From NCBI GenBank assembly GCA_022844405.1, contig JALHLV010000022.1:1-58063 (forward strand): a stretch of 58,063 nt of DNA, read 5' to 3'. The notes under the pieces are model-generated. The model worked only from the letters and a program-made list of their open reading frames with translations. It did no database searches and had not been told where the DNA came from. Positions 18,258-25,416 of the stretch are shown here, piece by piece. Source of the stretch: Sphingomonadales bacterium (GTDB lineage: Bacteria > Pseudomonadota > Alphaproteobacteria > SMXS01). Every line of letters begins with the position of its first letter. The stretch's first letter is position 1. The position numbers and the translations under genes were made by a program.

Positions 18258-20530
18258 GTGGAGTGGCAGTCTGGAAACAGCACCACATCCCTCGGCGAAC
18301 AGCTCGGCCAAAATTCTTCCCTTCGCGGAAGACTCTAGCCGCGGCGTTGCCCATGTTGTTGCTGGCGAGTTGCGAAGCAAGCGGTCGCGTTCCCGACAGG
18401 AGTGCTGCGATACCGCTAGAATCTTCCGCGGGCGTGATTTCCACCCGGGAGTTGGTCGAGGTTACCACGCTTTCAGGCCTGCGCGTTTCCCCCAACCAAC
18501 GGCTCGCCGTTGTGAGAGAGGAACGCCAGGAAGTGTCGTCGAGCGCGACGATCCTTACATGGCGGATCATCGACCTTCAGACCGCCGAAACGACGGCCAT
18601 CATCGATGCGGGAGATCCCTTCTGGAACAACAACGGTGGCATCGCGCGCGAGGCTCCAGTCTGGTCGCCTGACAGCAAGCGGATCTACTTCCGGAAAGTC
18701 TCGGGGGAGGAGGTTCAGATCTGGGAGGCGCCGAGCGACGGGGGACAGCCACAGCAACTTACTCAAGAGGAAGCAGACATCGCCGCTTTTGAGGTTGGGC
18801 CTGACGACTCCATCACCTACGTAGCCGCTGGGGCCACGCGGACCGACATTAAACTCGCCGAGATTGAAGAACACAGTCGTGGCGTCTTGATGGGCCCTGC
18901 GATCATCGCGGGCCTCCGTATGGAGCGCGGCTTCCCGTTCAACGGCCGCATGGCGACCTACAGATATCTTGAAGGTGCTGATGGGGATCGCCGTGGAACG
19001 CTCCTGGCGAAGCGATATCCGCGGGTTATGAGATTGCCAGCCGGCCGAGGGCAAGCGATCCGGGTTTCAGAAGAATCGGCGCGGACGTTCCTGGATGGAA
19101 AGAACGTTCAGCTCGGCCCGACCCGATCCGCAGGCATGCCGGTTGTCTTCGATCACTCTGTTCAAAGCGGCGACCTGATCGCAACTGTGGACACGGGCGG
19201 CGAGCCGCGTCCCGTCCCTGCGACATCGATTGGCGCAAAACGGCGTGTGTTCTGGGGCCGCGTCGGCGCCAGCGCATCTCAACGCGTTCAGTGTCTGGAT
19301 CCACTCTGCATCAACGCCGACATGCTCCAGCTCGTCGGATGGAGATCTGGACAGCGTGAACTGATCCTCCAGGCGGAGAGCCTCGGTGTGTCCCAGTTGA
19401 TTGTGTGGGACATCTATTCAAACAAAATCCGCGTCGTCATGGAGAGAAACGGCGTCGTCGGTTCCGATGATTCTGGAACCGTTGGCGCATGCGGAGTGGC
19501 GGGGGATCGCGTCGTCTGCATCGCCTCCGCCTCAAACGAGCCGCCACACGTTGTCGCGATTGACCTGGTGTCTGGCCAGATCACCACACTGCACGACCCA
19601 AATCCTGGACTAACCCAGTTGAGGTTGGGTGATGCGATGCAAGTGCGGCTGGTCGACCGCTATGGGAACATCACAATCGGACGTGTGATTCTGCCAAGAA
19701 GCCGAACGGAACAGCATCGCTTACCCTTGGTGATCACGTCCTATTCCTGTCGCGGCCTCTTGCTGGGCGGTTCTGGAAGGGACGTTCCGGAGCATGTTTT
19801 GGCTTCACGCGGGTACGCGGCGGTTTGCGTCGATATGGGAGCCGGAACCGTACAGAAGGCTCCTGGTTTCAAGATGACATCCATCACCGGCGACAACAGC
19901 GCGCTCGACTTCGTGGAGGCGGCCGTCGATGTGCTGTCAGACGCAGGGATCGCGGATCCGAAGCGGGTAGCGATTTCCGGTTACAGCGCCTCTTCAACTT
20001 ACACGACCTCCGCCCTTGCCCGGTCGCGCAAATTCACGGCCGCGATTGTGACCACAGCCGGTTCGTTCGACGCCATCACCTGCTACCTGTCCGCAACCTA
20101 CCGCTCTTGCGAAACACTGGCGAAGCAAGAGGGCTTTGAGCGTCCGTACGATGCGCGGGAGGGTATTCTAAAAAACTCTCCGGCTTGGAACGCGGATAAA
20201 ATCCACACGCCGCTTTTGATGCAGCTTCCCGAGTCGGAATACCCGGAGATGATGCAGCTCTACGGCGCTCTGCTGGACTATGACAGAGCAGTCGAGATGT
20301 ATGTGTTCGCCGGCGCCTTTCACTACAAGAACGACCCAAAGCAACGGCTGACCGTGTATGATCGGAATGTGGAGTGGATAGAGTTCTGGCTGAAGGGATT
20401 GGAGTCGGCGCGCACGGACCTCACCGATCAGTACCTGCGATGGCGGGAGATGAGGGAAGGGCGATGCTCGCTCCCTGCAGGCGATCGAGACGACGAAGAT
20501 CCACCGTGGTTTTGCGCGCCGCGGCACTGA
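18251..20530 (+). CDS. Lasso peptide isopeptidase (AtxE2-like, S9 prolyl-oligopeptidase family)
   Basis: Serine hydrolase of 759 aa that should open the lasso isopeptide bond. A basic N-terminus is followed by a hydrophobic stretch and lipobox LASC (Cys about residue 41), so it is probably a lipoprotein. The middle is a beta-propeller (WSPDSKRIYFRK; IWEAPSDGG). The catalytic domain has the nucleophile Ser579 in SGYSASST and His691 in AGAFHYKN. Glu663 in QLPESEY lies 28 residues before the His, the spacing I recall for the acidic residue of AtxE2. The end GALLDYDRAVEMYVF...YDRNVEWIEFWL is very like known lasso isopeptidases. It is coupled to the receptor gene upstream. Confidence 0.88.
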   Translation: MVSGVAVWKQHHIPRRTARPKFFPSRKTLAAALPMLLLASCEASGRVPDRSAAIPLESSAGVISTRELVEVTTLSGLRVSPNQRLAVVREERQEVSSSATILTWRIIDLQTAETTAIIDAGDPFWNNNGGIAREAPVWSPDSKRIYFRKVSGEEVQIWEAPSDGGQPQQLTQEEADIAAFEVGPDDSITYVAAGATRTDIKLAEIEEHSRGVLMGPAIIAGLRMERGFPFNGRMATYRYLEGADGDRRGTLLAKRYPRVMRLPAGRGQAIRVSEESARTFLDGKNVQLGPTRSAGMPVVFDHSVQSGDLIATVDTGGEPRPVPATSIGAKRRVFWGRVGASASQRVQCLDPLCINADMLQLVGWRSGQRELILQAESLGVSQLIVWDIYSNKIRVVMERNGVVGSDDSGTVGACGVAGDRVVCIASASNEPPHVVAIDLVSGQITTLHDPNPGLTQLRLGDAMQVRLVDRYGNITIGRVILPRSRTEQHRLPLVITSYSCRGLLLGGSGRDVPEHVLASRGYAAVCVDMGAGTVQKAPGFKMTSITGDNSALDFVEAAVDVLSDAGIADPKRVAISGYSASSTYTTSALARSRKFTAAIVTTAGSFDAITCYLSATYRSCETLAKQEGFERPYDAREGILKNSPAWNADKIHTPLLMQLPESEYPEMMQLYGALLDYDRAVEMYVFAGAFHYKNDPKQRLTVYDRNVEWIEFWLKGLESARTDLTDQYLRWREMREGRCSLPAGDRDDEDPPWFCAPRH

Positions 20531-20567
20531 TCTGGCGTCGCTGCGCGGGCATCCCAGTCGTTGCGAG

Positions 20568-20681
20568 CTAAGCCGACGGAAAGGGAAAGAACTGGCCGTG
20601 AATACGGATTATCAGGTCTTCGAGGAAGTGAGGAGTAATGAGTCCTCGCGTGCATGTCGAAACGGCGCCAAGCTTGATCAT
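20568..20681 (-). CDS. Lasso peptide precursor A2 (predicted, 37 aa)
   Basis: Tiny gene with ribosome site GGAG five bases before ATG 20681. The leader is MIKLGAVSTCTR with Thr at -2, followed by core Gly1 and a ring segment GLITPHFLE in which Glu9 is the only acid at positions 7-9. A 16-residue tail begins DLII and ends PFPSA. Total, leader and core lengths (37, 12 and 25) equal those of the neighbouring A1, and the two share MIKLG, VS, TR and Glu9-Asp10-Leu11. The leader motif LG.xS...TR before Gly1 matches the astexin-1 precursor (LGKASAETR). A Cys in the leader and a hydrophobic tail are unusual. It converges with the isopeptidase gene. Confidence 0.78.
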   Translation of the reverse strand: MIKLGAVSTCTRGLITPHFLEDLIIRIHGQFFPFPSA

Positions 20682-20754
20682 ACCTACTCCTGCATTGAGA
20701 ACTGAGCGGAAACCGGAAGCGTCTTCACTGTCGAGCGACATGACCAGCGCGTGA

Positions 20755-20787
20755 CGCCAGGTGCGAGAGGAAGTCTTGCACCTGGCG
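20755..20787 (-). other. Inverted repeat between the two lasso precursor genes
   Basis: Arms CGCCAGGTGC (20755-20764) and GCACCTGGCG (20778-20787) are perfectly complementary across a 13-base loop, and a further G:U-type pair extends the stem. It begins 11 bases after the A1 stop and has no T-run. It is therefore better read as an mRNA stabiliser or partial attenuator of A1-A2 read-through than as a full terminator. Confidence 0.65.
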
Positions 20788-20798
20788 CCGGCTGCAGA

Positions 20799-20912
20799 TC
20801 AGCCCATCGCCTTCGGAATGTTCTCGCCGTCGCGTTTGAAGACGAGGTCTTCATAGTGAGTCACGAGCGGAGTGCCGCGTGTCTCTTTCGAAACCCGTCC
20901 GAGCTTGATCAT
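20799..20912 (-). CDS. Lasso peptide precursor A1 (predicted, 37 aa)
   Basis: Small gene with a good ribosome site (CAGGAG six bases before ATG 20912) and an in-frame TAG two codons upstream that fixes the start. The leader MIKLGRVSKETR ends with the ETR of astexin leaders (Thr -2). The core starts with Gly1 and its ring is GTPLVTHYE with acceptor Glu9. A 16-residue tail begins DLVFKR, with bulky Phe13-Lys14-Arg15 as plausible steric plugs, and ends KAMG. The predicted mature product is a class II lasso peptide of up to 25 residues with a nine-residue ring. The gene lies 125 bases after the cyclase stop on the same strand. Confidence 0.88.
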   Translation of the reverse strand: MIKLGRVSKETRGTPLVTHYEDLVFKRDGENIPKAMG

Positions 20913-20985
20913 GGTCTACTCCTGTTTGAGATGTCGCGGGGCTGCGACGAGGAGAGCGTGTCATGCGCGCTTAGGCGCGTGAAAG

Positions 20986-21002
20986 AATATTTCCGGAATA
21001 TT
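20986..21002. promoter_or_regulatory. AATATT-N5-AATATT dyad upstream of lasso precursor A1
   Basis: Two AATATT hexamers flank TCCGG in the 125-base gap between the cyclase stop and the A1 start. On the minus strand a TTGACG (21030-21025) lies just upstream, but no convincing -10 hexamer is correctly spaced. The AT-rich dyad in GC-rich DNA is the best candidate for a precursor promoter/operator. Confidence 0.4.
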
Positions 21003-21037
21003 TTCGCATAGCACAGGAGTGCCGCGTCAACGCGAAA

Positions 21038-22855
21038 TCAGCGCCGCCATGATGCGAGCCAGGATTCGACCGCGATCAGATCCATCACTGTCCCCAGGCC
21101 TTCTCCCTGCAACAGATGTTCAGGCGTAAGCATGCTGGCGACTCGTCCGCGATCAACAATGCCCCGGTTCATGCAAGCACCGTTCAGGATCAACTCGCGG
21201 ATATAGCCGAGGTCTCCGACAACGCCGGCGATCGTACTGTGATTGACGAAGCCCTTGTTGAATCTCTGCGCGACTGACTTTGGAAGGAGGTCGCCGAACG
21301 CGTCTCGTTCAAGCGCGCGATCTGTTCCTCCGGTCCCGAACACAAAGGTCGGCGTCCTCAACGAAAGCTCTATCAACGGTTGTGAAATGAGGGGTTGGAC
21401 GGCGTTGTGCGAAAGGACATGGCCGCGCGTTCCATGATAGTGTCGAAGAGCCAGAATGCTGCGCAACTGCTCCGCTTTTCCGTTGGGCAGGGCCCGCGCC
21501 TCGTTCAACCATGCTGATGACAGCGTGTCCTCCGGAAGCGCTGCAATGGCATCGGATGTCAGCACCTGGTGATCACTAACCCTGGCTCTTGCCAACGGCG
21601 CATAGGGGTCCCAGCGTCGGCCGCCGACCAATTTTACAGCGGCATCCTTCGCAAGGTACCAAAGCGAGGATTGAAGCAGCATGGCGGTGTCATAGGCGAC
21701 ATTCCAGGCGTCACGCCCCAAACCCTTCAACCGGACATAGTCGGCAAATGCGTCGCCCGCGATCGACCGTTGCAGAAAAATGCCATCCCCGCCGTGTCCA
21801 CTGAAAACGCTCTGGGTTCCGGTCGCCTGACAGGCCGCGACAAGCAAGGCGTCCACGTCGGCGCCGAGGAGCTCCCGCGTTGGACGAGCAAGGCGAGGCC
21901 CGGAGACAGCCCCACGAAAGCCCATAGCTTTTTGATCCAACTCTTGTTCGATCAAAGGAATGCCTGCGAAAGCTGCCGCCTCTCTCGCGTAGTTAAGCTC
22001 AGATGATTCATAGCCTTGGCTGACAAGATGCAAACCGAACACCGGAAGCGTGCGCGCACGGCTGACGAGGCTGGCGACGATCGATGAGTCCAACCCGCCG
22101 GACATTCTTACCAGGATGGCGCCGCACGATCGCGTCCACGCCTCAACGCAGCGCTCCGTCGTGGCGCGAAACTCGTCTCGCGCTGTGTCGTAGGATTGGC
22201 GATTCGGTTCGCCCGCAATCGCAACCGGGTTCCACATCCAGTTTCGCTCGGGCCTGCGGCCTGGCCGCCACGTCATGCGTTGACCGGGCAGCAGCTCGCT
22301 CAGTTCGGTAACTCCGGTGCGCTCGTTGAGCTGGTAGCCAGACAGAAAAAACGCGCCTACCGATGCCCAGTCGATGGAAAGCTTCACATCGGAAAGGTCG
22401 GCGATGTCGTCAACGAAGGCACACAGAATGTCGACGCTACCTGCATGAGTAAAATAGCAGGCGGCCGCACCACATGGGTCTCGAAGGACGTGTAGAAGCG
22501 AAGCGTCGGTGCCGCGAACAAAGGCGACGTAGCTGCCCCAATATGCCGAGATGAGCTCTTGGCCGCCGGTGGCGACGATCCGCGCGCTCGAGTTAAGGTC
22601 CAGCCGGGCGATCGGATCAGGACGGTCCGAGTTGGTGCTGAAGAGCGTCCCGACAACGACGCCAGAGTTTCCCTCAAGAGTAACCAGGCGCAGGTCAGTG
22701 GTCGGTGGCTTCAGCGCCAGGACCACAAGGCCCGGTTCATTGAAGGCATTGATCCAGCCCGCCGGCCTAGTTTTCAGTTCCGCAATCCAACGCGATACCT
22801 GAGCGTTGCTATCGCCGTGCTCTGGATCCCAGGCGAATGCAACAAAGCGATCCAA
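21038..22855 (-). CDS. Lasso peptide cyclase (asparagine-synthetase-like, 'B1/C' protein)
   Basis: ATP-dependent isopeptide-forming enzyme, 605 aa. An N-terminal glutaminase-like domain (MDRFVAFAWDPEHGD; no Cys2, so no amidotransferase activity is expected) precedes an asparagine-synthetase ATP-pyrophosphatase domain. That domain has the PP-loop SGGLDSS at residues 252-258 and a second block VFSGHGGDGIFLQ. It adenylates the ring acid (Glu9 of A1/A2) for attack by Gly1. The only in-frame start matching the family N-terminus is TTG at 22855. Unusually, the precursors lie after it rather than before it. It is divergent from fecR across 272 bases in which I see no clear promoter. Confidence 0.9.
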   Translation of the reverse strand: MDRFVAFAWDPEHGDSNAQVSRWIAELKTRPAGWINAFNEPGLVVLALKPPTTDLRLVTLEGNSGVVVGTLFSTNSDRPDPIARLDLNSSARIVATGGQELISAYWGSYVAFVRGTDASLLHVLRDPCGAAACYFTHAGSVDILCAFVDDIADLSDVKLSIDWASVGAFFLSGYQLNERTGVTELSELLPGQRMTWRPGRRPERNWMWNPVAIAGEPNRQSYDTARDEFRATTERCVEAWTRSCGAILVRMSGGLDSSIVASLVSRARTLPVFGLHLVSQGYESSELNYAREAAAFAGIPLIEQELDQKAMGFRGAVSGPRLARPTRELLGADVDALLVAACQATGTQSVFSGHGGDGIFLQRSIAGDAFADYVRLKGLGRDAWNVAYDTAMLLQSSLWYLAKDAAVKLVGGRRWDPYAPLARARVSDHQVLTSDAIAALPEDTLSSAWLNEARALPNGKAEQLRSILALRHYHGTRGHVLSHNAVQPLISQPLIELSLRTPTFVFGTGGTDRALERDAFGDLLPKSVAQRFNKGFVNHSTIAGVVGDLGYIRELILNGACMNRGIVDRGRVASMLTPEHLLQGEGLGTVMDLIAVESWLASWRR

Positions 22856-23127
22856 AGGGGCCTGCGCGCAAGGGTCCTCTCCTTGCGAGAAGGAGAGCGG
22901 GTGTGTTCGCAGCTTACACGCTGCAGCATCGCAGTTCGTCGTCGTTCCGATGACTACACGCGTGATTCAGTGTTAGCCGCGCGAGACAGCAAAAACCCTA
23001 CCTGCCTTTGAGCGAAAATATGTTTTTCTCGAATCCATGCGGGTTTGAATTTTATGACCTCCGATTCCGGCATATGTGACTCACCAATCGGATCGGCAGC
23101 TGGGCTGCGACAGGCTGGAGAGATGGG
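22856..23127. other. Divergent intergenic region between cyclase and fecR
   Basis: 272 bases that must hold the start signals of both the cyclase (minus) and fecR (plus). A polypurine ribosome site GGAGAGATGGG precedes fecR. I found no further precursor-like open frame here (no second copy of the MIKLG start) and no strong dyad. Confidence 0.5.
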
Positions 23128-24078
23128 ATGTCCTCCGACGCGATAAAACTCAGTCGCCAGGATCAGGCCGCCAATTGGTTTGCGGCGGAGCGGGCAGGCG
23201 TCATGCTCGTAGAGCAACGAGCCGAATTCGACGCGTGGAAAGCCGATCCTCGCAACATGGCCGCGCTCGAAGCCATGCGCGAGCTTTGGAACGATCTGTC
23301 TGTCTTGAAGGGTCGCGATCCGGCGCCTGCGAAGAAACCAGCGTCTCGATTCGTTCCCTTGGCGGCCGCGGTGGCCTTCTTTGTAGTGTGCGGACTTGCG
23401 GCTGCCAGCCTGATGTTGGCTCCAACGGAAACGCCGATCGTTACGGCAGAGGGGCAGCAGAAGACGCAATCGATGCCGGACGGTAGCGTCGTTGCGGTCA
23501 ACGTCGCATCCACCGTCAGCTACAGGTTCACTGAAACACAACGCCTCGTAACGCTTTCGGATGGAGAAGCGGCATTTTCCGTGAAGCCCGATCCCGACAA
23601 GCCCTTCGTGGTGCGAGTGGGGGACCTTGAGGTCCGGGCAGTCGGCACTTCATTCAATGTTCGGCGAAGAGATGGGGTACTCCAGGTCTCTGTCAGTGAG
23701 GGACAGGTCCAGCTTTGCCGCCTAACCAGTTCAGGGGAGTCGTTGGTGGCTAACCTCAGCGCGGGCCAGGTGCTGGAAATCCCGGCATCCATGCCTGCTG
23801 CCGCCAAGGCTCCGACGCCTATGGCAATCCAGCCTTCACAGGTCGCCGAATGGCGCATGCGCGTCGTCACGTACGAGGACGCGACGGTCCGCGAGCTAGT
23901 TGAAGATTTCAATCGGTACTTCGAGCGCAAGTTGCTGGTCGCTCAGCCCGAGCTTTTGGCTCGACGTGTCACGGTTCGGTTGCAAGTAGAGAACCGTGAA
24001 GAGGCAATAGAGACTTTGGCAGTGCTCCTCGACGCAAAGGTGTTGAGATCAGAAAGGGAGGATGCTCTGACCTATTGA
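23128..24078 (+). CDS. FecR-type anti-sigma / sigma regulator
   Basis: Membrane sensor of 316 aa. The N-terminal cytoplasmic domain has the FecR-N pattern with conserved Trp residues (AANWFAAERAG, FDAWKADPRNMAAL, LWNDL). One membrane helix spans about residues 75-97. The periplasmic FecR domain (MPDGSVVAVNVASTVSYRF; GEAAFSVKPDPDKPFVVRVGDLEVRAVGTSFNVR) and a C-terminal domain that contacts the receptor STN domain follow. It should relay receptor occupancy to the FecI-like sigma factor encoded 0.8 kb downstream. It is split from fecI by two reverse-strand XRE genes. Confidence 0.9.
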   Translation: MSSDAIKLSRQDQAANWFAAERAGVMLVEQRAEFDAWKADPRNMAALEAMRELWNDLSVLKGRDPAPAKKPASRFVPLAAAVAFFVVCGLAAASLMLAPTETPIVTAEGQQKTQSMPDGSVVAVNVASTVSYRFTETQRLVTLSDGEAAFSVKPDPDKPFVVRVGDLEVRAVGTSFNVRRRDGVLQVSVSEGQVQLCRLTSSGESLVANLSAGQVLEIPASMPAAAKAPTPMAIQPSQVAEWRMRVVTYEDATVRELVEDFNRYFERKLLVAQPELLARRVTVRLQVENREEAIETLAVLLDAKVLRSEREDALTY

Positions 24079-24104
24079 GCTCGGCGGAGCCGCATGCATC
24101 CAAT

Positions 24105-24374
24105 TCACTCTCGCATCAGTAGCTGTATGTCTTTAACAAGCCGACTGGCGTCGATTCCCAACACATTAGAGATTCGCACCAGTTCGATTACATCGAGCCG
24201 TCTTTGGACAGATTCTATCTTGGCGACGATTGACTGATTCCAGCCCAACTCATCGGCCAGCGATTGCTGGCTGAAGCCAGCTTTGATGCGCTTCTTCACC
24301 AGCTTCTCCACGAAGCTAGCGTATGCGGCATCATGCAACGACGCAGTCCGCGATTTGTATGGCGGGTTGCCCAT
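24105..24374 (-). CDS. XRE-family repressor, copy 1
   Basis: Cro/CI-type HTH protein of 89 aa (RIKAGFSQQSLADELGWNQSIVAKIESVQRRLDVIELVRI). It is a clear paralogue of the 93-aa protein encoded 72 bases upstream on the same strand (shared SLHDAAYASFV / SLHDPAYAAFV, and GWNQSIV). Its promoter region carries the same duplicated palindromic block. It is probably an autoregulated repressor within the lasso control region. Confidence 0.85.
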   Translation of the reverse strand: MGNPPYKSRTASLHDAAYASFVEKLVKKRIKAGFSQQSLADELGWNQSIVAKIESVQRRLDVIELVRISNVLGIDASRLVKDIQLLMRE

Positions 24375-24392
24375 GCCCGCCGGTTAAGTGCG

Positions 24393-24424
24393 TTATAGCA
24401 TTATGCCATAATCGGCTTGAGCCG
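24393..24424. promoter_or_regulatory. Duplicated operator block, copy 1 (XRE copy 1)
   Basis: The 19-base near-palindrome TTATAGCATTATGCCATAA (24393-24411) is followed by CGGCTTGAGCCG (24413-24424). The block is 19 bases upstream of the XRE copy 1 start and matches the second copy at 24747-24778 in 31 of 32 positions. A TATAAC -10-like hexamer on the minus strand overlaps it. Confidence 0.75.
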
Positions 24425-24445
24425 CACGCATCGCGTCCGAACCGT

Positions 24446-24727
24446 CTAATCGGCAGAATCTGAACTGAGTTTTCGTTGGATCTGTCGAACGAGGGCAATG
24501 GGATCTACGCCGATCGCCTCTGTAACTCTAATGAGCTCGACTACATCAATCCGTCGCTGGCGGGTTTCGATCTTCGACACGATCGACTGATTCCAACCGA
24601 GCGCTGCTGCAACATCACGCTGCTTCATCCCCGACTGGGATCGCAGCTCGACGAGCGTCGTCACGAACGCTGCGTAGGCAGGGTCGTGAAGTGACATCGT
24701 TCGAGTTTTGCGCGGCGCGCTTCCCAT
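24446..24727 (-). CDS. XRE-family repressor, copy 2
   Basis: Cro/CI-type HTH protein of 93 aa (SGMKQRDVAAALGWNQSIVSKIETRQRRIDVVELIRVTEAIGVDP). It is paralogous to the gene downstream, and both are preceded at nearly equal distance (19 and 20 bases) by the same 32-base operator block. It is divergent from the fecI-like sigma gene, so its operator also lies in front of that gene. It probably controls sigma factor expression as well as its own. Confidence 0.85.
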   Translation of the reverse strand: MGSAPRKTRTMSLHDPAYAAFVTTLVELRSQSGMKQRDVAAALGWNQSIVSKIETRQRRIDVVELIRVTEAIGVDPIALVRQIQRKLSSDSAD

Positions 24728-24746
24728 TGATTGGCGCGTAAGGGCA

Positions 24747-24778
24747 TTATAGCATTATGCCATAATCGGCTTAAGCCG
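24747..24778. promoter_or_regulatory. Duplicated operator block, copy 2 (between XRE copy 2 and the sigma factor gene)
   Basis: The 19-base element TTATAGCATTATGCCATAA (24747-24765) and the perfect palindrome CGGCTTAAGCCG (24767-24778). On the minus strand a perfect TATAAT -10 (24751-24746) lies in the block, with a weak -35 (TTAAGC) 17 bases away. Repressor binding would therefore cover the XRE copy 2 promoter. The divergent sigma gene starts 69 bases further on. Confidence 0.78.
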
Positions 24779-24846
24779 GATCGCGTGACCGAGCGGCTAC
24801 ATCGGCGATCTGGTCGCCGTCTCTAGGTCGGGTTTGGGGAAGTGCT

Positions 24847-25347
24847 TTGAAAGAACCCGGGTCAAAGCTGCGCGCTGTGGACGAAGCCTTTCGGCAGCGT
24901 GAGGCGAAGCTTCGCGACATCGGTCGGCGCGTTGGCCAGCAGGACGTTGAAGATCTATACCAGGATGCTTTTGTGAAGATCGTTGAGCGATCCCAAGCGG
25001 AAGACATACCCAAGCTTGACAACCTGCTTCGGCACGTTGTCCGCTGCCTCACCATCGATAGATCCCGGCTGAGGGATCGTCGCCAAACGTTCAATTCGGA
25101 CGAAGCAGGGGACAACGTCGTGGACGCGGTTGCCAATCCGGAACGGCAGATCATCGGCTCTCAGCGGCTGAAGAGGGTGATGGCGGCAATCGAAGCGATG
25201 CCGCCGAAGCGACGCGAAGTATTTCTGATGCATCGCGTGGACGAGCTGACTTACGCCCAGATTGCCCGCCGCCTCAACGTCAGCGCTAAGACCGTGGAGA
25301 AGCATTTTGCCCTGGCCATGCGCCAGCTCTCCGACACGGACGATTGA
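24847..25347 (+). CDS. FecI-like ECF sigma factor
   Basis: Extracytoplasmic-function sigma factor of 166 aa. Region 2 (VEDLYQDAFVKIVER; LRHVVRCLTIDRSRLRDR) and region 4 (IEAMPPKRREVFLMHRVDELTYAQIARRLNVSAKTVEKHF) are both clear. It starts at TTG 24847, with GGGGAAG upstream as ribosome site. It is partner of the FecR-like protein and the STN receptor, and likely activates lasso or receptor promoters. It precedes the B2 protease gene by 69 bases on the same strand, so the two may share a transcript. Confidence 0.88.
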   Translation: MKEPGSKLRAVDEAFRQREAKLRDIGRRVGQQDVEDLYQDAFVKIVERSQAEDIPKLDNLLRHVVRCLTIDRSRLRDRRQTFNSDEAGDNVVDAVANPERQIIGSQRLKRVMAAIEAMPPKRREVFLMHRVDELTYAQIARRLNVSAKTVEKHFALAMRQLSDTDD

Positions 25348-25416
25348 TCTAGTCTCTGCCTAGGTCTTCATCGGAATGATGACGATCCGAATGGCGTGAC
25401 GAGGTAGGCTAGGACT

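Noticed and set aside
20681-20741. Upstream in-frame ATG (20741) that would extend the A2 leader to 32 residues
   Set aside because: No ribosome site there, whereas ATG 20681 has GGAG at the same place as in A1, where an in-frame stop excludes any extension.
21005-21030. TTGACG / TATGCG as a precursor A1 promoter
   Set aside because: The spacing is only 14 bases; no good -10 hexamer lies at 16-18 bases.
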